Below the pieces are notes generated by a model, which ran no database searches, had not been told where the DNA came from, and saw only the letters and a program-made list of their open reading frames with translations. This document shows positions 56,001-64,000 of a DNA stretch of 64,000 nt, piece after piece; positions within the stretch are counted from its first letter, which is position 1, and every line of letters starts with the position of its first letter. Source of the DNA: Symbiodinium natans (taxonomy: Eukaryota; Sar; Dinophyceae; Suessiales; Symbiodiniaceae); assembly GCA_905221605.1 (NCBI GenBank), contig CAJNDS010002494.1, positions 247,501 through 311,500 of the forward strand. The letters are read 5' to 3'. Made by a program: the position numbers and the translations under genes.

Positions 56001-56518
56001 AGGTGTTGTTGGAAGGGTGCGGCTGTTCTTGGAAGCTCCCTTCAACGTTGCCGGCCGTGTAAACACGCTACCGGCACTAGCCAGCCGCCGAATCAGCCGA
56101 GTAGTTCACATTGTGCTCGATCGCCTGATCAGGCGCCGCTTGCCGTTGCGAGCGCAAGTCCTGCGTCTCTCTGTCTGCCATAGGACAAGAAGTGTTGGCA
56201 TCATCCATCTCGACCCTTTGGAGACCAGAGGTTCTTCAGCAAGCCGAAGACCAACCTTTGACTACATGAAGGACCTGCTCGCCGCACCTTCTGCCGCACA
56301 GGACGGCAGAACCACGCTTCCACCCTCCGCACGTTGTAGCTGCCACTCGGCTGTACAGACCAAGAGCTTCTTTGCAGGTTTCTGCAAAGCGCACCGTTGC
56401 ACGCCTCATATTGTTACCACGAACGTCTTGTTTTCCACATTTCGGCTAGAGATCGTCCAGGCATCCATGCAGCCACGTCGAAAAGAGTGAACATGCTTGA
56501 GCGCCTGGCCATGACCTG
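53071..56518. repeat. Segmental duplication, copy A (3.45 kb)
   Basis: Starts at AGGATCGATCAACAGC and ends at GCCTGGCCATGACCTG, the same ends as copy B at 58436-62608. It includes about 590 bases upstream of the conserved reading frame, the ORF, and a short tail. Differences include substitutions and several indels, most of them multiples of three inside the ORF. Confidence 0.9.
53848..56490 (+). CDS. Uncharacterised internally repetitive ORF, copy A (about 880 aa)
   Basis: From ATG 53848 the frame runs uninterrupted to a TGA at 56488-56490. It starts MVQVQELLERQLPNVSMPLH. Later it has diverged internal units built on GDQAR-AQ-CAVRG, LF-EA-FN-A-R, PPALASRRI-RVV, VL-RLIRRRLPL and SILHLQIMRRP. 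It is rich in Arg and Ala. Against copy B, four of the first six codon differences are at third positions and nearly all indels are multiples of three in this frame, which supports past or present coding. No family was recognised. An upstream conserved start (MVNLEAIGSSGDP at about 53664) could be a first exon. Unlike the neighbouring genes it has no visible introns. Confidence 0.5.
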   Translation: MVQVQELLERQLPNVSMPLHTLAPGIRAPRRVDPNYASATARTRFDLLDFAAHLYPGDQSGLAMQAKAANGPPGTCCHIPATCSFASSRSFNRAIIQRSPARSNECPPELHEAGARRDFARCDHAAFLTGRLPWLFKDRKLGKMTSRATPHPPARARPLKLAQHVAHGSSHGSLQRAGQVVFAGLAQLCAVTGDLRRAQLFEEAHFNDARRAKSSPPLRARSTSDPTAVCDLPFLGTTRQGWSWLSWRARGLEDALTGGTEFGRRLGRRSLRKVPFSILHLQIMRRPPLPGHGSIAKLLRNKCFQKGDQARIAQGCAVRGRGDDAKVPPPLASRWIAAVFGHRRRRNPPLPVRKVPFSILHLQIMRRPLVPAQAKLKAKLKRKATRLLRKGPLDQAGGVGGVPLFARSPLTSACHVNVPPALASRQVSRRVIHAVLCRLLKRRLPHRGCTLPFSALHLGRLPMPTQVKFSKLHRAGTHPNVQQGDQAGTQTRIAQTCAFRGVVGRVRLFSEGLFSLAGCLQVPPALASRRINRVVHLVLGRLIRRRLPLRAQVLRLSVCHRTRSAGIIHLDPLETRGSSASRRPTFDRDLHRWERGVQSPQWSSLAKGRALGEFVRGCDSCRWHLNFVPRPDETDSISGSRQGWGHVHRHVFPCYQLTLEETLLVRCILPAHHVVHTRSKLPASGLPEMRCSRQFHPAGSILPRTGAHKGSAQTCAVRGVVGRVRLFLEAPFNVAGRVNTLPALASRRISRVVHIVLDRLIRRRLPLRAQVLRLSVCHRTRSVGIIHLDPLETRGSSASRRPTFDYMKDLLAAPSAAQDGRTTLPPSARCSCHSAVQTKSFFAGFCKAHRCTPHIVTTNVLFSTFRLEIVQASMQPRRKE

Positions 56519-56519
56519 A

Positions 56520-58435
56520 CATTGCGAGACTTGCAGCTGGCGAAGAAGGGGTGGTGTAGGCTAGTGGGACCATCGCCTCCGGTTGAGGGATGCTTGGCAG
56601 CCGATGTCGACAGGCTGTTTCCGCAGCTCCTTGAAGTGCTCAGGGTTTAGGGTGTAGGGTTTAGGGTTTAGGGATCTCTCCATAATTCTCCATACCATCC
56701 TGAGACAAGCACGTAGGAGGACGAATGACCTGCCACATCTACCTTGTCAAAGACAGACAGAGTGTTGACGTAGTGAGCTGAACTTGCACACCTGCCAGCG
56801 ATATGGTGGAGCGCTAGAGCCAGATGACCAGATGACCCATGACGCGAGCAGGTCTGTGGTCTAGGGTTATAGGGTGTAGGGACGACACCTGAAGTCTTGC
56901 CATGTTGCAGTCTATTGCATCTTGCCATCATATCATTGGCCATTAAAATGTCTCGAAGCGTCTGTGCGCAAGGGGGGCGTGGGCCTGCGGTCGACCGCTT
57001 TTGCTTCGGTCAACGCACGGAACGATTCTTGGACCAGGTTAGCCGTGTTGACAGTTGAGGGTTTCGAGCTGAGGGCTTCCAGCACAGCGTCTAGCAGCTC
57101 GCCACATGTGGTTGCTGAGGTGCACAATGCCACGTTCACAGAGAATAGCTTCCAGAACGCAAGCTGCGATCGTAATGAGGAGGAGCCTGTGAACGTATCT
57201 GCGAACGTTCGCCTGGAATCAATGATCAGGTTGACGGTAGCATGCAGTTTCGACACCAGTAGAAGGGCAGGTAAACTGAGCGGCATTCTGCAATGGGCAT
57301 GATTTTAGTTACGGCCTGCGGACCACCTGGAAATGCAAACGACGCACGTCGACCGCTTCACCTGGACAGAGAATCTGCGTTGGGAAGTAGAAATGGGCCT
57401 GGTGGGGTGGCACAGAATGTTGATGTTGAGAGCTTCCGGGTGTTAGAGGCGGGGAGGCCGCATATTTACTATTATGGGCCAAGACGTTGATCTTGTGAAG
57501 CGTTCGACCAGGAGAACGAGGAGAAGTGTGGCTTGAGCGTGCAGAAGGTACCGGCAGTTAAGATTGCAAGAGACAGGGCGGTTGAGGCGTTTCTGGTTTA
57601 CGTTTCCGCCCTTTGACACCGCAAGTAGTCGAGCATCTCCTGCTCGGACCGCCTAGCCCTGAACCCAAAACCGCGTCAAGTGCCCCTCAAGTCCAAGAAA
57701 ATCCAGCGCCTTGGCTGGCAAAGCCATGTGGAGTCACAAAACACCTTTGCCTTGGTTTCTTTAGATGAGCAGCAAGATAAGCCGGTGCTGAGGGGAGAGT
57801 AGAGCGGGTTAGGGAGGACATTCTACTCGAGGGGCGTACATCTTGTGAGGTTCTCGGATTATCGGATTCCCCTGTGCAAATCTCACATTTTCCAGCTCAT
57901 GAGCGCCCACAGGGGAGCCGTTTGGGGTTTGCAGTTTATAGGGTTTAGGGATGGCCCCAGTCGTGACGATAGAGGTCGAGCGGATCTGGCTAGTCCTCAA
58001 GCCCCGCAGCAAAAGGGGTTAAGGGTTTTGTGTTTAGGGCATGCGCTCACGAATCGACACCCATGGCAGCTGCCAATCCCCTCCCCGAACATTAGCCTCC
58101 CCCTGCCCCCCTTGGCATGTTCCCCTTTGTAGTCCTTAATAGGGATTATAGTACCCCCCAATGTGAACAGTGGAAGTCTAAACCGGGCATTGTTTTTGAT
58201 GCAAATCAGTGGGGGAGAAAAAAACCTGGAAGGCGCTGCCGTTCGGCGTTCAATGGGGGGGCACACTGAGCAAATATGGTACAGTTAACATGAGATTCAT
58301 GAGAAACGCGAGAGAACACACTGGATCGAGGCAGAACCTTAACATGTAGCGCAGGCCACTCAGCTATCATGGCAAGCGCGGGAGAACTCACTGGCGCAGA
58401 GCAGGGCGACTCAAGCCTTTTTCGAAGTACCCGCG
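56520..58435. other. Spacer between the duplicated segments
   Basis: It holds short TTTAGGG tracts (56641-56670, about 56865) and a family B element at 58112. A minus-strand frame at 56933-57286 (LDAVLEALSSKPSTVNTANL, VQESFRALTEAKAVDRR) is somewhat protein-like but unconfirmed; the + frame over the same bases is also open. Nothing else was supported. Confidence 0.45.
58112..58192. mobile_element. Family B element, copy 5 (degenerate right end)
   Basis: TTGGCATGTTCCCCTTT, then AGTCCTTAATAGGGATTATAGTA and GTGGAAGTCTAAACCGGGCATT, where the right end is decayed. Confidence 0.6.
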
Positions 58436-59155
58436 AGGATCGATCAACAGCCCATTGCTTTGCATGTCAGCTCGGCATCCATCGGTCCTAGTCATTTTGA
58501 ACGGAGGAAAGCAGGAACCGCATGAATCAGCTGGCCGATGCGCGCAGACTGTCACGCTTCCCGCGCGCAACAAGACGATGTACAAGTGCTCTTGCAGGCA
58601 GGGCTGGATGTTGGGATCCACGCACACCACCAATGTTCGCACAAGAGCGGCGGAGGATCGGCTCAGCAGTCCTCTGCGGTGATTTACTGTGTTTTCCTGC
58701 ATTGAAGAGTCGACACATGGTTGCTCGCGTATGCCTGTTCAAGGACAGTCGCGGAGTTAGTGGGTGAGCGTTTCCTCATCCCGACTAGAGGGCCAGAGCA
58801 GAACGCTATCGAGCGAAATGCGTTCCTCCAGCACCCGTTCCACTGAAGTCGTGATTGCGCTGATAAGCATCACCCTTTATTACCAGCATGATGCCTCATT
58901 CATTCTAAGCAAACACTCATTTCACAACGCCAGGCTCTAGCCATGACCGTAAGTTTCCAGGGGACACAGAGCCATGGTCGACCCGGAAGCCAGCGGCCGC
59001 AGCGGAGATCCAAGAGAGCACCACGCAGTGATAGATGGCTCAGTTTGCAACTTGGAGCAGTTGTGCTGTTCAGAGCAGACTTTGAGATTGCAGTGGGATG
59101 AGGAACGTGGGTCCTTGACATTCAGACCCGAGGCTTGTCGCCACTCGCGCGCAGC

Positions 59156-60343
59156 ATGGTCCAGGTGCAAGAGCTGCTGGAGCGGAAGCTCCCGAATGTC
59201 GGCATGCCCTTCGACGCTCGAGGCCGTACTGTGGCTCCCCGGATACGAGCCAGAAGAGTGGACCCGAATTATCATGCAGCCACTGCGCGGACAAGGCTGG
59301 GCCTTTTGGACTTTGCAGCCCATTTATACCCTGGCGACCAGTCCGGTAGGGCCATGCAGGCAGAAGCTGCCAATGGGCTCCCAGGCACGTGCTGCCACAT
59401 TCCAGCCACTTGCAGCTTTGCCTCGTCTAGAAGTTTCAACCGAGCCATCATGCAGAGATCTTCAAGGGTAGGCAGCTGCCTGCAAGTAGCTCCAGCTAGA
59501 TCTGATGAATGCCCGCCGGAGCTGCACGAGGCTGGAGCGCGCAGGAACTTGGCTCGCCACGATCATGCTGTTTTCGTTACAGCTACAGGCCGGTTGCCGT
59601 GGCTGTTCAAGGACCGAAAGTTCGGGCAGATGACCTCAAGGACCACTTTGCATCCACCTGCACACACGTGGCCCCTCGAACTTGCAAAGCTTGTTGCCCA
59701 GATTCTCAGAGTCGGAAGCAGTCACGGAAGTCTGCAAAGGGCAGGCCAAGTCTTTTTTGCAGGGCTGGGACAGCTTTGCGCTGTCAGAGGTGGTCTTGGA
59801 AAGGAGCAGCGTCTCGCGGATGCTGAAGCCCTCTTCAACGATGCCCGCCGTGCAAGAAACTCACCGCCATTACATGCCCGATCGACATCCGATCCCACGG
59901 TCTGCGATCTTCCGTTTTGGGGGCCCACGCGGCAGGGCTGGAACTGGCTGAGCTGGATGGCTAGTGGGCTGGAGGATGTTTTAGCGAGGGGCACAGTGTT
60001 TGGCCGCCGGCTCGGGCGGCGCAGCTTGCAGCTGCCGTTGAGCAAGGTTTTCTCCATTCTGCACTTGCAGATCATGCGGAGGCCCCTTGTGCCTGGCCAT
60101 GGCAGCATAGCAAAGCTTCTGCGAAATAAGTGTTTCAAGAAAGGTGACCAAGCGAGGAATGCACAAGGATGTGCAGTCATAGGCAGAGGTGTTGTTGGAA
60201 GGGTTTCTGATGCAAAAGCGCCGCCACCTTTAGCAAGCCGCTGGATAGCCGCAGTGTTTGGCAACCGGAGCAGGCGTTTCTCCATTCTGCACTTGCAGAT
60301 CATGCGGAGGTTCCCTGTGCCTGCCCAAGCTAAGTTGAACTAA
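59156..60343 (+). CDS. Copy B ORF, 5' part (395 aa), truncated by a frameshift
   Basis: ATG 59156 opens MVQVQELLERKLPNVGMPFD and follows copy A closely, with a 10-codon insertion near 59466. At about 60335 two bases (GG) present in the sister units (AAGTTGAAGGCTAAGC) are missing, so the frame ends at TAA 60341-60343. The same protein frame continues immediately in the next phase. A possible conserved upstream start reads MVDPEASGRSGDP at 58972. Confidence 0.45.
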   Translation: MVQVQELLERKLPNVGMPFDARGRTVAPRIRARRVDPNYHAATARTRLGLLDFAAHLYPGDQSGRAMQAEAANGLPGTCCHIPATCSFASSRSFNRAIMQRSSRVGSCLQVAPARSDECPPELHEAGARRNLARHDHAVFVTATGRLPWLFKDRKFGQMTSRTTLHPPAHTWPLELAKLVAQILRVGSSHGSLQRAGQVFFAGLGQLCAVRGGLGKEQRLADAEALFNDARRARNSPPLHARSTSDPTVCDLPFWGPTRQGWNWLSWMASGLEDVLARGTVFGRRLGRRSLQLPLSKVFSILHLQIMRRPLVPGHGSIAKLLRNKCFKKGDQARNAQGCAVIGRGVVGRVSDAKAPPPLASRWIAAVFGNRSRRFSILHLQIMRRFPVPAQAKLN

Positions 60344-61806
60344 GCTCAAGGCAACAAGGCTTCTGCACAAAGGTACTCTCGACCAAACTGGTGTTGCAAG
60401 GGTGCCTCTGTTCGCTAGATCCCTGCTCACTTCTGCTTGCCGTGTAGGACGGCTGGGACAGCTCTGTGCTGTCAGAGGTGGTCTTGGAAGGGCGCAGCGT
60501 CTCGCGGATGCTGGAGCCCTCTTCAACGATGCCCGCCGTGCAAGAAACTCACCGCCATTACATGCCCGATCGACATCCGATCCCACGGTCTGCAATCTTC
60601 CGTTTTGTGGGCCCACGCGGCAGGGCTGGAACTGGCTGAGCTGGATGGCTAGTGGGCTGGAGGATGTTTTAGCGAGGGGCACAGTGTTTGGCCGCCGGCT
60701 CGGGCGGCGCAGCTTGCAGCTGCCGTGGAGCAAGGTTTTCTCCATTCTGCACTTGCAGATCATGCGGAGGCCCCTTGTGCCTGGCCATGGCAGCATAGCA
60801 AAGCTTCCGCGAAATAAATGTTTCAAGAAAGGTGACCAAGCGAGGAATGCACAAGGATGTGCAGTCAGAGGCAGAGGTGTTGTTGGAAGGGTTTCTGATG
60901 CAAAAGTGCCGCCACCTCTAGCAAGCCACTGGATAGCCGCAGTGTTTGGCAACCGGAGCAGGCGTTTCTCCATTCTGCACTTGCAGATCATGCGGAGGCC
61001 CCCTGTGCCTGCCCAAGCTAAGTTGAAGGCTAAGCTCAAGGCAACAAGGCTTCTGCACAAAGGTACTCTCGACCAAACTGGTGTTGCAAGGGTGCCTCTG
61101 TTCACTAGATCCCTCCTCACTTCTGCTTGCCGTGTAGGATGGCTGGGACAGCTCTGTGCTGTCAGAGGTGGTCTTGGAAGGGCGCAGCGTCTCGCGGACG
61201 CTGAAGCCCTCTTCAACGATGGCCGCCGTGCAAAAAACTCACCGCCATTACATGCCCGATCGACATCCGATCCCACGGTCTGCAATCTTCCGTTTTGGGG
61301 GCCCACGCGGCAGGGCTGGAACTGGCTGAGCTGGATGGCTAGTGGGCTGGAGGATGTTTTAGCGAGGGGCACAGTGTTTGGCCGCCGGCTCGGGCGGCGC
61401 AGCTTGCAGCTGCCGTTGAGCAAGGTTTTCTCCATTCTGCACTTGCAGATCATGCGGAGGCCCCTTGTGCCTGGCCATGGCAGCATAGCAAAGCTTCTGC
61501 GAAATAAATGTTTCAAGAAAGGTGACCAGGGATGTGCAGTCAGAGGCAGAGGTGTTGTTGGAAGGGTTTCTGATGCAAAAGTGCCGCCACCTCTAGCAAG
61601 CCGCTGGATAGCCGCAGTGTTTGGCAACCGGAGCAGGCGTTTCTCCATTCTGCACTTGCAGATCATGCGGAGGCCCCGTGTGCCTGCCCAAGCTAAGTTG
61701 AAGGCTAAGCTCAAGGCAACAAGGCTTCTGCACAAAGGTCCTCTCGACCAAGCTGGTGGTGTTGGAGGAGTGCCTCTGTTCGCTAGATCCCTCCTCACTT
61801 CTGCTT
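59763..61806. repeat. Three tandem 690-bp units
   Basis: Units start at about 59763, 60451 and 61141, each with GGCTGGGACAGCT. The spacings are 688 and 690 bases. The units are nearly identical to each other but clearly diverged from the single unit in copy A (54398), so the expansion post-dates the segmental duplication. Confidence 0.9.
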
Positions 61807-62603
61807 GCCTACACCTTGTGCTCGACTGCCTGATCAGGCGCCGCTTGCCGTTGCGAGTGCAAGTCCTGCATCTCTCTGTCTGCCATGGAAGAAGTGTTGG
61901 CATCATCCATCTCGAGCTTTTGGAGACTACAGGTTCCTCAGCAAGCCGAAGACCAACCTGTGGCCGTGACATGCACAGGTGGGAGAGAGACGTTCAGTCA
62001 CCGCAGTGGAGCAGCCTTGCCAAGGGCACTGCTTTGGGAGAGCTTGTCGAGGGCTCCCACTCTTGGGGGTGCCATTTGAACTTTGTTCCCAGACCTGACG
62101 AAACCGACTCAACTTCAGGGTCCAGACAGGTTTGGGGGAATGTGCGTCGGCATGTGTTTCCATGCTATCAGCTGACCCTACGAAGCACTGGGCATGACCT
62201 TGTACCGCTTTTTGAGGAGTCACTGCTGGTTAGTTGCATCTTGCCTGCCCACGATGTCGTGCAAACTAGGAGCAAGTTACCTGCCTCGGAGTTGCCCAGG
62301 ATGAGATGCTCACGTCAGTTCCATCCCGCTGGAAGCATTCTTCCGCGCAGTTTCTGCAGGTCCCTGAAGGACCTGCTCGCCGCACCTTCTGCCGCACAGG
62401 ACGGCAGAACCACGCTTCCATCCTTTGCACGTTGGAACTCGGCTGTACAGACCAAGAACTTTCTTGCAGGTTTATGCAAAGTGCAGCGTCGCACGCCTCA
62501 TATTGTTACCACGAACGTCTTGTTTGCCACATTTCGGCTAGAGATCGTGCAGGCCACGCAGCCACGTCGAAAAGAGCGAACATGCTTGGGAGCCTGGCCA
62601 TGA
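60350..62603 (+). pseudogene. Copy B ORF, continuation after the frameshift (733+ aa)
   Basis: The frame runs through tandem units 2 and 3 (CAVRGGLGRAQRLADAEALF, SILHLQIMRRPLVPGHGSIA) and the unique C-terminal part shared with copy A (GSSASRRPTC, PRPDETDSTSGSRQ). It ends at a TGA at 62601-62603. It is open throughout, so the lesion is recent, or the two bases are a sequencing error, or a small intron removes it. A 580-codon antisense frame is also open here and is regarded as a shadow. Confidence 0.45.
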
Positions 62604-62608
62604 CCTGG

Positions 62609-64000
62609 AGCTGTGTAAGGACGACCCATCCCGCCCTGAGAAGTCACCTAGCTTTTCGTCGCCACGTCGTAGACGTCGCAATGTGATGTACATGTCTGCA
62701 TGCTGCCTTGCGCGCCTCGGTGTCTTTCTGGTGTGTTTCCGGTGTCTTCTGGTGTCTAGGCAGGAGGCCTGCATGCTGGAGCAGGCGTTCGCGCATGCAC
62801 GCGGCAGCATCCCTTCTCGAGCGCGCTCAGTAGCGTAGCAAAGGCAGGGCCGTTGAAGCTACCTTTCTGGGCGCAGCGATGGGGAAGAGCGCCGACGAGT
62901 TGCAGACAAGCAGTCTGGAGGAGAGGGGGCAATATGGGGCGTGTATATGTAAGCTTGATTGGTACATGAAAGGTACATGGTCTTCAACAGTTCTTCAACG
63001 CTGATACATCCCACCGTTCTAGGCTTTTGTTTTGCATCGTGGGGAGTAGTAGCAGTCTGAAGTAGACTCTGCTGCACAAATGAGGACATAGCTGTTCCGC
63101 GCGGCTACGCCTCCAAACTTTGCCGCACAGCAGAGCACAAGTCGCTTGATCGCATACATGGTCAACCCTAAACCCTAAACCCTAAACCCTAAACCCCATG
63201 CGGGTACCCCTAAATCATCGGGGCCGCCTAGTCAAAGTGGCCCCCAAAGGGGGACCAGAATATAGAGAAGTGACCACATAGTCCACCCCGCCATCCACCC
63301 ACCCTCAGATTCCTCCCCCCTCTCAGTTCCTCTTCTTGCCTCCTTTGTGGTTTGGGGCTTGGCGCCTTTAATGGAAGAGTGTCCAGAAGGATACCCTTTT
63401 TTACGGCAGCTGACGGATTCCCGAGTCTGCGAGAGAGAGAGAGAGAGAGAGACAGAGAGAGAGTTCTTTTAAATCCTGTGCACGCCTAACCTGTTTCTGG
63501 CACCCAGGTCAGAAGCGTCCGAAGCCGCGTCCGAAGCGTCAGAGGCCCCCGATCTCATGCGGCTTGGCAGTCCAGTGGTACCCTTACCTTTTTTGGTTCT
63601 GCGTTTTCCCTTATAAAGTAGCCCAGTGGTACCCTTTACCCCTTTTTTTGGGGTTCTGGGTTCCCTTATGAAAGTAGCCAACCCAACAAGGGTGCCCGTA
63701 TCACTAAACCCTAAACCCCAAACCCCAAACCCTAAACCCTAAACCCTAAACCCTGAACCTTAAACCCTAAATCCTAAACCCTAAACCCTAAACCCTAACC
63801 CCTAAACCCGAGTATCATATGGGTACTGGGCTACCAAGGCGAAATCCATCGCAAGGGGGGCCTTCCAATCAAGGGAGGCTTGGCACAACACAGAGTGTGG
63901 CGCAGTTGGCCCTAGGTTGGCCTTTTGGGATATTACATGTATATATGTATACATACATATATATATATATATTTATTTATATGGTGCCCCCCCCCATGTA
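62609..64000. other. 3' spacer with repeats
   Basis: There is no supported gene. It contains CCCTAAA tracts at 63165-63196 and 63703-63808 and a GA run at 63430-63464. A TA/TTTA tract occupies 63940-63982. Confidence 0.6.
63563..63842. mobile_element. Family D element, copy 3, with nested duplication and telomere tract
   Basis: CTTGGCAGTCCAGTGGTACCC and, 56 bases later, GTAGCCCAGTGGTACCC mark two left-end copies, each with a CCCTTATAAAG or CCCTTATGAAAG. A CCCTAAA tract follows, then the inverted end GGGTACTGGGCTACCAAG at about 63822-63840. It looks like a composite of element plus telomere repeat. Confidence 0.75.

Larger units (their letters stand above)
58436..62608. repeat. Segmental duplication, copy B (4.17 kb)
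   Basis: It has the same boundaries as copy A. It is longer because the central 690-bp unit is present three times in tandem rather than once. Confidence 0.9.

Noticed and set aside
60230-61972. 580-codon minus-strand ORF
   Set aside because: It lies antisense to the copy B ORF and is open because the 690-bp units repeat. Differences between copies A and B fall at third positions of the + frame, not this one.
1-64000. CRISPR arrays, bacterial operons, transposase or reverse transcriptase genes
   Set aside because: None seen. Repeats are telomeric, microsatellite or short TIR elements without coding capacity, so any transposase must be supplied from elsewhere.
1-64000. Dinoflagellate spliced-leader relics and tRNA genes
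   Set aside because: No match to the spliced-leader core or to a tRNA cloverleaf was found by eye; a covariance search was not possible.

Overview
The window is eukaryotic nuclear DNA and most likely comes from a dinoflagellate (inference). Four things point there. Almost all convincing coding sequence lies on the + strand in short GC-rich exons. Introns use GC and GA donors as freely as GT and end in AG followed by G. Plant-type telomere repeat (TTTAGGG/CCCTAAA) is scattered inside introns and spacers. There are no bacterial operons, Shine-Dalgarno sites or CRISPR arrays. No rRNA, tRNA or spliced-leader sequence was recognised. Coordinates of hand-read splice sites may be off by 1-2 bases.

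Layout. (1) 2-4493: 3' part of a multi-exon gene with a TPR region, a PASTICCINO1-like FKBP/TPR region and a TFIIS-N-like C-terminus. (2) 6008-8142: a four-exon TPR plus J-domain co-chaperone of the DNAJC7 type. (3) 8143-10657: spacer with a TIR element, telomere-like repeat and long microsatellites. (4) 10658-52771: many small + strand exons that chain in frame across most gaps. They form one very large gene of up to about 42 kb, or two or three co-oriented genes. It starts with a Ser/Lys-rich N-terminus, includes an S1 RNA-binding domain near 48 kb and HEAT-like helices near 52.5 kb, and ends in an acidic tail. A few minus-strand coding-like islands lie in its longest gaps. (5) 53071-62608: two diverged copies of a 3.4-4.2 kb segment, each carrying a long intron-poor ORF of unknown function; the second copy has a frameshift and three tandem 690-bp units. 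(6) 62609-64000: spacer with repeats.

The main observation concerns introns. In every intron I could close, the first 2-7 bases of the intron (GT, GC or GA plus following bases) are repeated as the first bases of the next exon. Many of these introns are short terminal-inverted-repeat (TIR) elements or telomere-repeat tracts flanked by that duplication. The target-site duplication therefore supplies the donor and the element end supplies the AG acceptor. About 46 introns were closed this way (roughly 9 GT, 18 GC, 18 GA, one ambiguous). At least a dozen small TIR families, several with two or more copies, occur in introns and spacers. The window looks like a genome in which introner-like DNA elements and telomeric repeat have made introns on a large scale.
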